Shown: one piece after another, positions 1 through 13,227 of the stretch
How positions within the stretch are numbered: the stretch's first letter is position 1
How the letters are laid out: each line of letters opens with the position of its first letter
Source of the DNA: Gammaproteobacteria bacterium
GTDB taxonomy: Bacteria > Pseudomonadota > Gammaproteobacteria > Pseudomonadales > UBA5518
Assembly: GCA_016718385.1 (NCBI GenBank)
Contig: JADKDK010000005.1
Span: forward strand, 1 to 30,027
Direction: 5' to 3'
DNA length: 30,027 nt
Notes under the pieces: model-generated
What the model saw: the letters and a program-made list of their open reading frames with translations, nothing else
Database searches by the model: none
Told to the model about the DNA's origin: nothing
Made by a program: the position numbers and the translations under genes

Positions 1-2857
1 CGGTCTCGAACTCGGCGTTCTTGAACTTCAGCACGTTGCAGTTCTCCTTCACCGCGCGCTGCAGCCCGTCGTCGAAGCCGCTGGCCGATTCGGCCTGGAT
101 CTCGATGGCGACCTTGGCCTTCCACGCCTGTGCGCATGGTGAACTGCTGGACGACCTCGTCGACCGGGTCGCCGAACTGCTTCTTTGCAAGATCGGGTCG
201 AAGCTCGATGCTGCCGTAGAACTGCTTCTTCAAGGCCTGGCCGGCCGTGCCCGTGCCTGACGGGTATCCCCCCTTGGCCGAGTCTTCGACACGGGGCGTG
301 TCGCCGCCGGCAGTGGTCACAGTCGTGGTGGATGCGCCCCCGCCGGTGTCAGCGGCCTTGGCGCGCGAGGCTTCCTCTGCCGCACGCAGTGCCTCCATGT
401 AGGCCGCCGCCGCGAACGGCTCGATCAGCAGCAGCGAGGAGTCCATGATCAGGGACGTGCGCCTGCCGTAGCGAACCCGACGTAGCGACCGTCTTCCTTG
501 CCCCTGTGCGAAGCCGGAAAGTCGCGGCTCTCGGCGCCCGCGCACATCGTCATCTGGAAGACGGTGTCGTCTTTCAGGCGCGGCAAGCAAGCTGCTGGCA
601 GCTCTGCTGCCAGACGTTGAGGGCGCTGGCTTCCTTGGCGTCGTCCTCCAGAACCAGTCCTTCAGAACCTTGGTCAGATGGATCAGCGCCCACTCGTTGA
701 TAAGCAGCTCGTTTTCCTTGAGCACGCGCTCGATTTCCTGTGACCAGTTCTGCGCGCCCGGGTTGACCTGGAAGTACTCCCACCACAGTTCCGACAGCCC
801 TTGCCGGGTCGGGCCTCCTGCATTGGTGCCACGATCCGCCAGCAGGTCTCGCGGATCATTCGGCGCACGGTCTCCTCCAGCCTGCTCCGGGGGCTGGCGT
901 TCGCCTGCTTGGCCATCAGGTTGTCGAGAACGATGCGGTTGTCCTTGTAGTCGGCAACGATGCTGCCCGGGCAAGGAACGAGCGTACATGGTCCTTCAGC
1001 CGGCTGACGCTGTCGTAGTCGGCCGCCAAGAAGACCGGGCGTTCTGTTTGATCCGTGGCTGCTCGCCGCGCTTCTTCAGGATCTCAGCGGCGCGGTCAAT
1101 GGCCAGACTCGACCACTCTTGCTGAACGCCGCGCCCGGGGCTAGTGCACAGAGCAACGCCCAGTCGTCGGGCACGTCGCGCTGTCCGTGAATACACGGGT
1201 GCCACCGAACACACCGCTAGCGAAGCCGCGCTGCACGCGCTCGCGTACGGTCGGAACACATCCTCCTTGTCTCTTGGAAACGGCGCTTGCGCTCCTCCAT
1301 CTCCCGCCGGAGGTTGGGCCGCGTGTCGAGCCAGAAGCGGTTGTTGGCGTGGTTGAGGTAGTGAAGGCGCTCGCCTAGGCGTCGCAGCGCGTCCTTGAAC
1401 AATCCGATCTGTTGGCCAGGTAGAATGATGCCGAGAATTACGCGCTCGAGCTCCAAACCACGCACCACTGGTTTGTCGTGCTGGGCGCGCTGCCCGGGAA
1501 CACCGACCCCGCGCGGCGGCAGGCCTGTACGCTGCCAAACCGCGTGTCCTTGTTCTCGATCTCGGTGGTCTCGGCACGCTCGCCGTCCACGTCGCGCTCG
1601 AGTACTGGATCCCATCCTTGAGGCAGGTAGTAGATGACCTCGTTACGAACGTCCGCGTCGTAGACGGGCAGGCTGCCCGGCATGATCAACGGGTCGTTGT
1701 TGCCTTCCTTCCACAGGCGGTGGATCACCTTGGCCATCAGCTTCAGCACGCCGCGCGTGCGCTGGAAGCTGTCCAGCGTGGACCAGTCCTCATAGAGCCG
1801 ATCGAACACCTCGGGGTGGATGGGGTAGGCGTGGACCAGACGCTCGAAGTAGCGGCTTTCCTGCGTCTCCTAGGAAGTCGTCGCGGTTGGCGGTGGTAGA
1901 AGTCCGCGAAGGCACGACACACCGACTCCATCGCCAGCTTGTCGTTGATCGACGCGAAAAGGCGCCGCCGCACGATCTCGAAGGCTTCCTCGGTGGCCAC
2001 CGGTTTCCACAGCGCCTGCACACGCCCGAAATAGTGCGCTAGCGCTTCCAGCGCCTTCACGCCGCGCTGGCTACCGGCTCCATATCCGACTCGGGCAGCG
2101 AAGCCAGCAGCACCGCGGTCGGCACAGCCTTGAGCGCTTCGGTCAGCGCCTGAACGAACGACAGCTTGGAATCGAACGTGCCCCCACTGAGGGCCTTGCC
2201 CTCTTCGAACTGGCGGACGTACGCGACCAGCTCGTCGATCAGGATCACGCACGGCGCGCATCGCGCCAGAAGCGTTTCCAGCACCGCCTTGCCCGGTGAC
2301 GTTCCCGACGTGTCGGCATCAGCCACCAAGGCGTAGCCTTCCGCGCCGCCGAGTTGCCAGGCTAGATCGCCCCACAGCGTGCGAACCACTTGCGCATCGC
2401 GCTTGATGGGTTGGTTGGGCGACGACTTGATGCCGTCGAGAACGGCGATGCGAGCGCGTGGCAGTTCCGTGATTTGCGCTGAGTCCAGGATAGCCGCTAC
2501 GCCCTGCAGATCGCTGGCCGGAACATCGCCCTTGGCCAAGTGATAGACCGCAAGCATTGTGTGGGTCTTGCCCCGCCGAATGCGGTCTGCAACTGAATGA
2601 CCGGGTCGCCGCCCTGCCCGCATAGGCGTTTGACCACCGAGTCGAGCAGCAGGCGCATGCCCTCAGTAATGAAGGTGCGCTGGAAGAACAGCTCGGCGTT
2701 CTGGTATTCGGCGCGGCTGAGCCTTGATGAACCTCCGAGATGTCGGCCGCGAACTCCGCCTGTTGGAACGTCCCTCGAGAACATCCTCGTGAGGGATAGC
2801 GATTTCACGCCAAGGCTTGGGCGCCGCGATCGGCCTGCTCCCTTGCTCAGATTTCAA
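1..2857 (-). CDS. DUF499 (COG1483) AAA+ ATPase, defence-associated; frameshifted, 3' end at window edge
   Basis: This is a large predicted P-loop ATPase of the DUF499 family, which is found next to DUF1156 methylases in defence loci. The start is probably TTG at 2857, overlapping the methylase stop by 11 nt. Conserved pieces appear in order on successive frames: an N-terminal segment (PWREIAIPHEDVLEGR), a Walker A around residue 94 (QTAFGGGKTHT, restored by adding one G near 2577), a Walker B near residue 204 (CVILIDELVAYV), and a middle segment (VFDRLYEDWSTLDSFQRTRG near 1800). The last readable residues at the left edge (KENCNVLKFKNAEFE) look like the family's C-terminus, so the stop probably lies just outside. 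I see at least eight frameshifts (near 2770, 2730, 2577, 2080, 1880, 1500, 1290 and 1130). The reading is conserved on both sides of the breaks, so assembly error is likelier than decay. Its exact role in defence is not known to me. Confidence 0.85.
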
Positions 2858-5683
2858 ACTTGGTTTGCGAACCGAAATGCCCCGTCACATGCGAGGCCGC
2901 CTCGATACTCACCCAAGACGTGATCAGTTCGTTGTAGGCCCTGGCGTCATCGGCCCAGCCCTTGCGTTCGCATAGGGTGTGCAGGCGGTAAGCGAGATTG
3001 CGAATTTGGTCCGCGCGGGCGGGCATACCAGCCAAGAACTCACCTGCCAAGGTTTCGCCGCTCGACTGCAGCGCACGAATCATCTGGTGCAGGGCCTCCC
3101 AAATTGGTGTGTTGTTGTCGTTTTCTGGGCGCCAATCCGTAGGGTATTCCGCAGGTTTGAAGAGACGCACATTCCCCCCGCCCGACTTGACGACACCCGA
3201 AGCTGCTACCGCTTGGACGCTGGTTCCCTTCGCCCGGGCCAGCACGTCGGCTTGGCCAAAGTCACCACCTACCCAACCTTGCTCATCAAACCAGGCGAGG
3301 CAGAACCGCGTGTCCGAGTCGAAGTCATCCGCGCCTTCTGTCAGCATCTTGTTGATTAGCGTCAGTGCGGTGTGCACTGTCATCGGACTGCCATCTGCCT
3401 CAAGCACGGCCGAGTACTTCGAGAAGACCGACATGCCAGGGCCGATCACGGCTTGGGCAAGATCGACCGGAGCTACGGGCGAAATGCCTTCAACTCCACC
3501 AATCATCTCGTCGAGCGCTTCAGCGAGGTCCCTAGCTCGCGCTGGAAGTCTCGCCGGAGTGATGCTCCCGCATCCGCGTCGCGCTTCCGGCAGACGAGCA
3601 CAATCGACGAAGCCAAAGCGTTTGACCCGATAGCTCGGCCGCGGCTACTGCGCTCAGTACGCACCGGCCATGTTCCTGTAATGACGAACTGGGCGTTGAT
3701 CACTGACTCCAAGAAACTTTCCCACCCCGACGAGGCGGTCCCACTTGCGCCGGTGTCGCTTTGCTTGAACGCGTAGTAAATCGTTACCGGTACGGCAGTC
3801 ATTAGCCTTGGCATGAATTTGCTTTAGTGCAGGTCATTCCGCCCGTGAAGTGGCGCATGGCGTCATCGATGTTCTCGTAGAGGCTATGCGATGCGACTAG
3901 CTCGTCCTCCTTCGGGGTCTGCCTGGTAGCGAACACGGTGGGAAATACGTCGCGCAGACACAGCCGCATCCAGATATAGAAAAAGTCGGAGAGGTTCGAA
4001 TACGGGACGTTGTCGTAGTAAGGCGGGTCTGTGGAGACTACCGTCTGGTCATCGGTTGGGACCGTACCTTTGGCGGCGTCAAGTTGGAAGGCATGTCCTG
4101 GCGCATTGGCGGGCAACAGGTCTATGACGCGAGCGATCCAGCCCAGTGCGCTGGACCATGATCCGCCGCCATCTGTGAGCGGATTGATTTCACCGTAGTC
4201 CCAAACGATCGGCAGGGCATGCTTGGTAAACGCGTGCGCAACAAACTCACCACCAGACTCCCAAGAGGTCAACGTATTCCAGTAGTCGGCCGCACGTCCG
4301 ATGGCGCAAGACAGATAGACGGAGACGGCTTCCGCGTAGGCCGTCGCTCCAGTTCCGCCATCCCGAAACCTGATGTCGTCATCGGGCAAGCCGGCTTTAA
4401 TTGCATCAAGCTTGATGACTTCACGGGCTTCGACCACAAGGGAAGAGAAGGTCGTCAGAGCCAACTGCTGGCGCAGGTTGAACAGGCTCGGAAAAGTCTT
4501 CATGCCATAGACGACGACATTGGTGCATCCGGCCCAGTGCAGGATCTCGGCTTCCGGAGCGGTCGGGACCAAATCGGTAAAGTCTGGCGCGTCGATTTCG
4601 CTTGCGGCGACGTACGCCTTTCCGTTGGGGGTCTCAACAACCGCTGCCATGAGGCGCTGTCCCATTCGGCCAGCAACGCCTTCGGCCCGGATGTAGGTGA
4701 GAGCTATAGGCGAATCGGTCAGTACGCAAGTACCGCCACGTCCGCCTACGGTGCTTGAGTACTTTGGCGGCCCATCCTCCTTCAGCACGAACTCGTAGCT
4801 GAGTTTGTCCTTAGACACCCTGGGCTCGATCCAGACCTCTCTGCCTTCGCGCGAAGCGAGCTGAAACGATTTCGCAAGGGGCACATGCATCCCGCCCGCT
4901 GCCGGGTTCGGGCTTGCGACCGTGCGACACCAAAGCCAGGTCAGCACAATCCCGTGGCCGCCTCCGAGGCGGCGCGGCAGCGCTACCTTGGGATAGCGAG
5001 TTGCAAGGCGCTCGATGGCTTGCTTCCAGACCCAATTGCCATAGCGTCGAAGGTCTTCGGATAGGCCCCTTGCGCCGGTCCAGCTTTCCTCAATGCGCGC
5101 CTGCTTGGCGGCATATTCCTTAGGGCCTACCGGGGGCCGATCTTTGAACCTCGGTGGGATCTCTAGCATCGCCTTGTTGAGCACCACTGGGACGGGGTTG
5201 AGGTCCGTGGCGTAGGTTTCGAATCCCAGGCGTTGCGCTTCTAGCGGCAGCGACCCGCCCCCGGCGAAAGGATCGTGGAAGACCGGCAGGCGATCAGGGT
5301 TGAAGCCTGGCTTTCCAGCGTTGAGTTCGCAGGTTTCCCGCCAAGACTTCCGAATTTCGTCACGGGCTCGATCTAGGATCTCCTGGTTGTCGGTGTTCTC
5401 CCACCTCACCAAGTCCCGGATGATCTTGAAGAGGCGCTCGCGCTCGATCTTCGCTTTCTCCTTGTTCACGCCTCGGCCGAGGTGCCGCTCATAGCCAGGG
5501 TCGTTAACCATCTGCGCAAAGAGGATGGCCCGAGCAGCAGCCAATGGGCGGCGGGCAAACCAAAGATGAAGCGTCGAGGGGTGTCCGTGTCGAATCGACT
5601 TCTCCTTCGGCCGAGGCGAAATGGGTGGCGTCGAGGGGCGGGGGGACCTCGATGAGTTTCTGGGGGGCCTTGATGGTCGCCAT
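2847..5683 (-). CDS. DUF1156 (COG1743) adenine-type DNA methyltransferase; frameshifted
   Basis: This is a predicted SAM-dependent N6-adenine or N4-cytosine DNA methyltransferase of about 945 residues, the usual size for DUF1156 proteins. The start is ATG at 5683, with AGGA 10 nt upstream and the family N-terminus KLIEVPPPLD. After a frameshift near 5612 the text continues IRHGHPSTLHLWFARRPLAA. The SAM-binding motif DPFAGGGSLPLEA lies near residue 135 and the catalytic DPPYYDNVPYSNLSDFF near residue 550. Two more frameshifts (about 3815 and 3505) split the C-terminal third, which continues with VTIYYAFKQSDTGASG and APVDLAQAVIGPGMSVF to the stop at 2847. The gene sits between the helicase and the DUF499 ATPase and overlaps the latter, so co-translation is likely. 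In this setting it probably marks self DNA, but target base and site cannot be read from sequence. Confidence 0.9.
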
Positions 5684-9224
<3,541 letters not shown>

Positions 9225-9256
9225 GGTGCGCCCCTTGTCGTTTCGGTCCCGATGGA

Positions 9257-9463
9257 TCAGGGCTTGCGCCGGTTGTACGGCGACTGGTTGGTGGGCTTGA
9301 GGGAGACGTTTTCCTCGCCTGCCTTGGCGCGCACGGAGTCCTCGGTCCGCCCCATCTTCAACCCGATGACGCGCGTGGGCGTGTTCTCCTTCGCGAGCTG
9401 CTGGAGGCTGCGTGACATCGGCAGGCGTCCATGGCTTGCCGTGGTTGGCGGGGGCTTAGCCAT
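9257..9463 (-). CDS. Small SANT/Myb-like helix-rich protein in the defence operon
   Basis: This is a small basic protein of about 68 codons. ATG at 9463 has GAGAGGAG 7 nt upstream and overlaps the regulator's stop (ATGGCTAA), suggesting translational coupling. As read, residues 6-19 look scrambled, but the neighbouring frame over 9446-9414 gives NHGKPWTPADVTQ, which joins QLAKENTPTRVIGLKMGR. Two compensating indels therefore hide a W-x3-D-V-x-Q-L helix followed by a second helix with RVIGLKMGRTEDSVRAKA, the layout of SANT/Myb or Trihelix-like DNA-binding repeats. The tail is LKPTNQSPYNRRKP. I recall similar short proteins annotated as hypothetical in proteobacteria. No function is established. 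Location between repressor and helicase suggests a DNA-binding accessory role, which is inference. Confidence 0.7.
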   Translation of the reverse strand: MAKPPPTTASHGRLPMSRSLQQLAKENTPTRVIGLKMGRTEDSVRAKAGEENVSLKPTNQSPYNRRKP

Positions 9464-10419
9464 GCTGGTGCTCCTCTCGGTCGTCGCGGTCGAGGGGGTT
9501 GCAGTGCGGGTGATCGACATGGCCGTCACCGTCCTTGCTCGGTTCGGCGTAGCCCGGCGCGAGCACCAGGTTCGTCACGCCGTACAAGGCCTGGCGATTG
9601 CGCAGCCAGAGGTGGAACTCGCCGCCCTTGAGGCTGTGGTCTTCGGTGCAGTCGACGTTCCAGCGGCGCAGCAGGTAGCCAGCCATCGCGGCACGGGCGC
9701 GGACCTTCAGCACACCGCCTTCCATGCCGTACTCGGCCTCGATGGTGTCCGGGTGCTGCACGTTGGCCGGGTGCGGTACCAGTTCGAGCTCGGTGACTCG
9801 GTTCCACTGGATGTCCTGCTCAGGCTGCTCCTGGTCGTCGATCGGGCCGGCGACCATGCGGGCATCGGCGAGGCGCGCCAACACGAAGTCCCGGAACTCG
9901 CCGGTGCGCCGGTCGTAAGCGCGGACGTGCCAGCGCAGGCCGCTGTCTGCGAGCGCGAAGGGCACGATCTCGCGAGTCGTCAGCCCGCTGGACAGCGCGC
10001 GGTAGGCAACCTCAACGGCTGCGCCTTGATGAATGGCGCGCGTCAGGACGGAAAGGATCTCCAGGTCGAGCTTGCCCGGCAGGCCGGTGCCTTCCTGCGC
10101 CAACGTGCTCTTCCAGCGGCTCGGCTCGCCGTCGCCGTAACCCTGGACAGCCAGACCAGGACGCGCTCGGCGGGAATTCGAACAGGGGCCGGAACCAGGA
10201 GCCGCGGACGTACACCTTGCCCTTGGTGTTGTACTCCATGTTGCGCGGCGCCATCTCCTTGTACTTGCCGATGTCCCGCGTGGCGGCGGCGGCCTGAATG
10301 CCGAAGCGCGTCACCAAGTCCTGGCGGCGGATCTCGCCGACGAACCACAGGCGCAACTCGACGAACGCGAGCCGGTCGCGTTGCGCCTGGGTCATTTCCG
10401 GGAGTCGGTCGCTGGACAT
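9456..10419 (-). CDS. brxR-like: BrxR/CapW-type winged-helix WYL-domain transcriptional repressor
   Basis: This is a transcription factor of about 320 residues that probably controls the defence operon. The N-terminal winged helix reads RDRLAFVELRLWFVGEIRRQ, then DLVTRFGIQAAAATRDI, then a segment with YNTKGKVYVRGSWFRPLFEF. After a frameshift near 10180 (the true continuation is FPAERVLVWL) come the WYL domain (LTTREIVPFALADSGLRWHVRAYDRRTGEFRDF) and the C-terminal dimerisation region (LRRWNVDCTEDHSLKGGEFHLWLRN). This architecture matches BrxR of BREX loci and CapW of CBASS loci, which repress their systems as dimers; a ligand-relieved switch has been proposed for the WYL pocket. It is the first gene of the minus-strand operon, 33 nt downstream of a good sigma-70 promoter that overlaps a direct repeat. 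Its stop overlaps the start of the next gene. Confidence 0.88.
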
Positions 10420-10451
10420 GTTCGTGTGCTGGTTTCCGTAGCGTTTGCCGC

Positions 10452-10480
10452 ATCATAGAAATACCCAAACCGAACGTCAA
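10452..10480 (-). promoter_or_regulatory. Sigma-70 promoter of the defence operon
   Basis: On the minus strand, TTGACG (10480-10475) and TATGAT (10457-10452) are separated by exactly 17 nt, a near-consensus pair. The start codon of the regulator at 10419 lies 32 nt below the -10 element, giving a short leader. The -35 element overlaps one copy of the direct repeat described next, as expected for an autorepressed promoter. Confidence 0.7.
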
Positions 10481-10515
10481 TAAGTCGTAAAAAGCGCTGT
10501 CATACGTCGCAAAAC
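10475..10515. promoter_or_regulatory. Candidate operator: two imperfect direct repeats
   Basis: The plus strand shows GTCAATAAGTCGTAAA at 10476-10491 and GTCATACGTCGCAAA at 10500-10514, the same core with one base dropped and two changes, 24 nt apart. One copy overlaps the -35 element and the other lies just upstream. Paired repeats at the promoter are what a dimeric BrxR/CapW-like repressor would bind. Binding by this protein is inferred from position only. Confidence 0.5.
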
Positions 10516-10999
10516 GATTAGGATCAGGCCGGACGGTCCCGAAGAGGCTTTCCGACGGCTAAATTGCGGGTACGGCACGGGCAGCGCCGCGACCGTCACA
10601 CGCGGGCGGCAGGTCGGCGCGCCGACGCGTTGTGCGCCCGCCCGAGAAGCCTCCTCGCGCGCTCATGCCATAGAAGCTAGCCGCTGAATCCCGCAGGGCA
10701 ATGGATCAGCGTTTACTTTTCGCTGGTAGTCCACCACCAATTCCGTCAACGCGACCACAGCGGCGACCAGAGGTCGCTGTTTTTGTCTCCACCAGAACTC
10801 CGCAACGTCCAGCGAACCCGCAATTCGGGCGCTCCCAACTCACAAGCTGTGCCGTTTCTGCACAGCATCCCTAGCAAAGAAGCCTCAGGCATCCCGACGT
10901 CAAAGTTCAAAGGGACCGACGCGCGCTACCTCATCGCGCAGACGGCTTCCCTGCCGGCAACGCGCACCGCGCCCGCGCTCCATGGTCATGCTGCATCAC
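10516..10999. other. Transition region without a recognisable gene
   Basis: This stretch of about 480 bases lies between the defence operon promoter and the SRPBCC gene. A plus-strand open frame covers 10783-11055, but it has no recognisable protein features and overlaps the SRPBCC 3' end. Two hairpins are visible, one terminator-like (listed separately) and one with a 7-bp perfect stem, GCTGTGC/GCACAGC at 10846-10866, lacking a T-run. I see no tRNA or integrase remnant. It may contain the junction between acquired and core DNA. Confidence 0.5.
10758..10784 (+). terminator. Rho-independent terminator-like hairpin
   Basis: The arms CAGCGGCGACC and GGTCGCTG pair around an AGA loop, with one unpaired G, and are followed directly by TTTTT on the plus strand. 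No plus-strand gene is recognisable upstream within the window, so it may be a remnant or may end an unrecognised short transcript. Confidence 0.5.
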
Positions 11000-11508
11000 T
11001 CACCGGGATACCCCCCGATTGCGCTCCTGATGCAGCTCCTCCGCACGCACCTTAAGCGCACGTGCCGTATCGTCGAATCCCCGCTTCACCCAGGGTCCGG
11101 CGAAACGCATGACATGGATGCCGGTCTCGCCCAGGAAGGCATCCGTCGAGTAATACCGGCAACGCTCGGGGCCGAGAGCCTCGATCACCTGGTCGCGCCT
11201 TGCGGGATAGGGCCACTCCGCCAGCCAGGGTGCCTCCCAGGACAGCAGCCGCTGCGGCTCGACGGCGCAGACGTACTCGACAACCGGTATCAGGGTGCCC
11301 GGATTGGCGTAGTTGACCAGCTCATCCGGATCGGTGCTCCCAGCTGCAGCGTCGACTCGGCGCGCACGCACATCGGGTTCCAGTGGTTGTAATCCGGCAG
11401 GTCGGTGAGCACCTCCCATACGATCGCGGCCGGGGCATCGATCTCGATCGTGATGGAACGCACCACGTTGGCGGGGTCATAAGCCGTGCGAATGTCATCG
11501 GGTTGCAT
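11000..11508 (-). CDS. SRPBCC (START/Bet v1-like) domain protein
   Basis: This predicted small ligand-binding fold protein has about 169 residues. The start is ATG at 11508 (MQPDDIRTAYDP). The first frame carries the typical opening of the family, ITIEIDAPAAIVWEVLTDLPDYNHWNPM, where a short strand is followed by a helix and the W-x-P motif. A frameshift near 11335 leads to the second half, with VNYANPGTLIPVVEYVCAVEP, LLSWEAPWLAEWPYPARRDQ and a C-terminal amphipathic helix RGFDDTARALKVRAEELHQ. Such proteins bind hydrophobic ligands or act as cyclases or hydrolases. Nothing here fixes the substrate. It is transcribed divergently from yccA. Confidence 0.75.
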
Positions 11509-11698
11509 GGTCAACGGGGTCCTCGTGGTTGCGGCCGTGCACGATGATGGCAAATCGCCGGACCCGCATCATCCGGACGGGCGAATCGCCACGACTCCCG
11601 GCAAAGTGAACTGCCCTGCCCCACGGTGGTCATACAGGGCGCAACCGGGAAAACATGCCCGGCGCGCCACGCCGGTTCAATTCCACCGCCGTCGCGGC

Positions 11699-11704
11699 TA
11701 CACT
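11699..11704 (+). promoter_or_regulatory. Weak candidate -10 element upstream of yccA
   Basis: TACACT at 11699-11704 lies 17 nt downstream of TTCAAT (11676-11681) and 34 nt before the yccA ATG. The -10 matches four of six consensus bases and the -35 only three, so this is a suggestion. Confidence 0.25.
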
Positions 11705-11737
11705 GCAAACGTGTTTACCACCAGAAAGGGATCGATC

Positions 11738-12393
11738 ATGGCTATCTCCGATATCCGGACCGCCGGCAGCACCGCCCCGGATGCGGGCGCCACCAAGGGC
11801 TGCGCAACACCTATGCCCTGCTGGCCATGACGCTGCTGTTCAGCGCGCTCACCGCGGGCGTGTCGATGGCGCTGAACGTGCCGTACCTGGGGCTGTGGAC
11901 ACTGCTGCCCTATTTCGTGCTGCTGTTCCTCGTCGAGAAGAACAAGAACTCCGCAGCGGGCCTGCTGTGCGTGTTCGCGCTGACGGGCTGGATGGGCTTC
12001 TCGCCCGGCCCGATCCTCAACCATTACGTCGGCATCTCGGGCTTCGAGCCCGTGCTGACCGCGCTCGGCGGCACCGCGGCGATCTTCTTCGGGCTGTCGG
12101 CCTTCGTGCTGGTGACGCGCAAGGACTTCAGCTTCGCCACCGGCTTCCTCGGCACCGGCATGCTGGTCGCCTTCGTGGCCGCCATCGCGAACTACTTCCT
12201 GCACATCCAGTCGCTGTCGCTGGTGATCACCTGCGTGTTCATGTTCCTGTCCGCGGGCTTGATCATGTGGCAGACCAGCCAGATCGTCCACGGCGGCGAG
12301 CGCAACTACATCTCCGCGACCGTGACGCTGTACGTGATGATCTACAACCTGTTTTCGATCCTGCTCAGCTTTCTCGGCGGCAGCAACGAGTGA
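11738..12393 (+). CDS. yccA: YccA, Bax inhibitor-1 family membrane protein; one frameshift
   Basis: This is an inner-membrane protein of about 218 residues with seven hydrophobic segments, of the BI-1/TMBIM family. In E. coli, YccA is a substrate and inhibitor of the FtsH protease and protects a jammed SecY. The start is ATG at 11738, after AGAAAGGG. It opens MAISDIRTAGSTAPDAGATKG, and a frameshift near 11800 continues LRNTYALLAMTLLFSALTAG. Family landmarks are FSPGPILNHYVG, FFGLSAFVLVTRKDFSF and the end YVMIYNLFSILLSFLGG. It lies just upstream of tusDCB, an arrangement I recall from pseudomonads and relatives. A strong hairpin between yccA and tusD suggests partly separate transcription. Confidence 0.92.
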
Positions 12394-12411
12394 GGCCCGA
12401 CGGGGCACGCG

Positions 12412-12443
12412 CGGCACGGCCCCGACTCGGGGCCGTGTCGTTT
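12412..12443 (+). terminator. Strong hairpin between yccA and tusD
   Basis: CGGCACGGCCCC pairs with GGGGCCGTGTCG (12 bp with one G-T pair, 5-nt loop) and is followed by TTTC. It lies 19 nt after the yccA stop and 9 nt before tusD. The T-run is short, so it may attenuate transcription instead of ending it. Confidence 0.5.
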
Positions 12444-12451
12444 CAGCACCA

Positions 12452-12843
12452 ATGATCTTCTCGCTGCTGGTACAGGAATCCGCCGTCGGCAGGCAATCCA
12501 GCCATGCCGCCTACCGCTTCGCGTGCGCGCTCCTCGCGCGCGGTCACACGCTGTACCGCGTGTTCTTCTTCGCTGACGGCGTGCACAACAGCACCGCCCT
12601 GAACTGCGCGGCAAGCGGTGAGGCGGACCTGCCGGCGCTGTGGCGGCAGCTGGCCGCCGAGCACGGCGTGGACCTGGTCAGCTGCGTGAGCTCGGCGCTG
12701 CGTCGCGGCATCGTCGACGAGCGCGAGGCCGCGCGCCACGCGCTCGGGGCGGCCAGCCTGCGCCAGGGCTTCGAACTCTCGGGCTGGGCCAGCTGGTCGA
12801 GGCCTGCATCCGCTCCGACCGCATCCTGGACTTCGGCGGATGA
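12452..12843 (+). CDS. tusD: TusD, sulfurtransferase subunit of the TusBCD complex; one frameshift
   Basis: TusD accepts persulfide sulfur from TusA within the TusBCD heterohexamer and passes it to TusE, for 2-thiolation of the wobble uridine in Lys, Glu and Gln tRNAs. About 130 residues, with family landmarks FSLLVQESAVGRQSSHAAYRF, RVFFFADGVHNSTAL and LVSCVSSALRRGIVDE, the last containing the active cysteine (equivalent to E. coli Cys78). A frameshift near 12790 is needed to reach the conserved end GQLVEACIRSDRILDFGG. The stop overlaps the tusC start (ATGA). Next to TusC, TusB and TusE with no dsrAB, tRNA thiolation is much more likely than dissimilatory sulfur oxidation. Confidence 0.93.
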
Positions 12844-13220
12844 GCGCCCGGGACGGTGCCGCGCGCCGCAGCGTCCTGGTGGTGTTCCGCACGGCCCCGT
12901 ACGGTCGCTCACGCGCGCGCGATGCCGTCGACGTCGCGATGGCTTTCGCGGCCTTCGACCAGCCGGTCACGCTGCTGTTCCTCGGTGACGGCGTGCTGGC
13001 CCTCGCTACCGGGCAACGTCCTGCCGCGGAATTGTCCCGCAGCCTGGAAAAGCTGCTCGGCACCCTGGCGGACTACGGCGTGGAGGAAGTCCACGCCGAT
13101 GCGACGGCGCTCGCCGCGCGCGGGCTGGACGCGCGGGACCTCGCGCTGCCGGTGCGCCTGGCCGGGCCGGCGGAGCTCCGGGAACTGTTCGACGCGCACG
13201 ATCGCGTGCTCACGGTATGA
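12840..13220 (+). CDS. tusC: TusC, DsrF-like subunit of TusBCD
   Basis: This 126-residue DsrE/F-fold protein is the structural TusC subunit of the tRNA 2-thiouridine sulfur relay. The opening (SVLVVFRTAPYGRSRARDAVDVAMAFAAF) and the strand with LLFLGDGVLAL are typical. The gene is intact, one of the few in the window without a frameshift. It overlaps tusD by 4 nt and is followed by tusB after 7 nt. The ATG at 12840 is chosen because of the ATGA coupling. Lack of a catalytic cysteine agrees with a non-catalytic role. Confidence 0.92.
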   Translation: MSARDGAARRSVLVVFRTAPYGRSRARDAVDVAMAFAAFDQPVTLLFLGDGVLALATGQRPAAELSRSLEKLLGTLADYGVEEVHADATALAARGLDARDLALPVRLAGPAELRELFDAHDRVLTV

Positions 13221-13227
13221 ACCGCCG

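Noticed and set aside
10783..11055. 90-codon plus-strand open frame
   Set aside because: No ribosome site or domain is visible and it overlaps the end of the SRPBCC gene.
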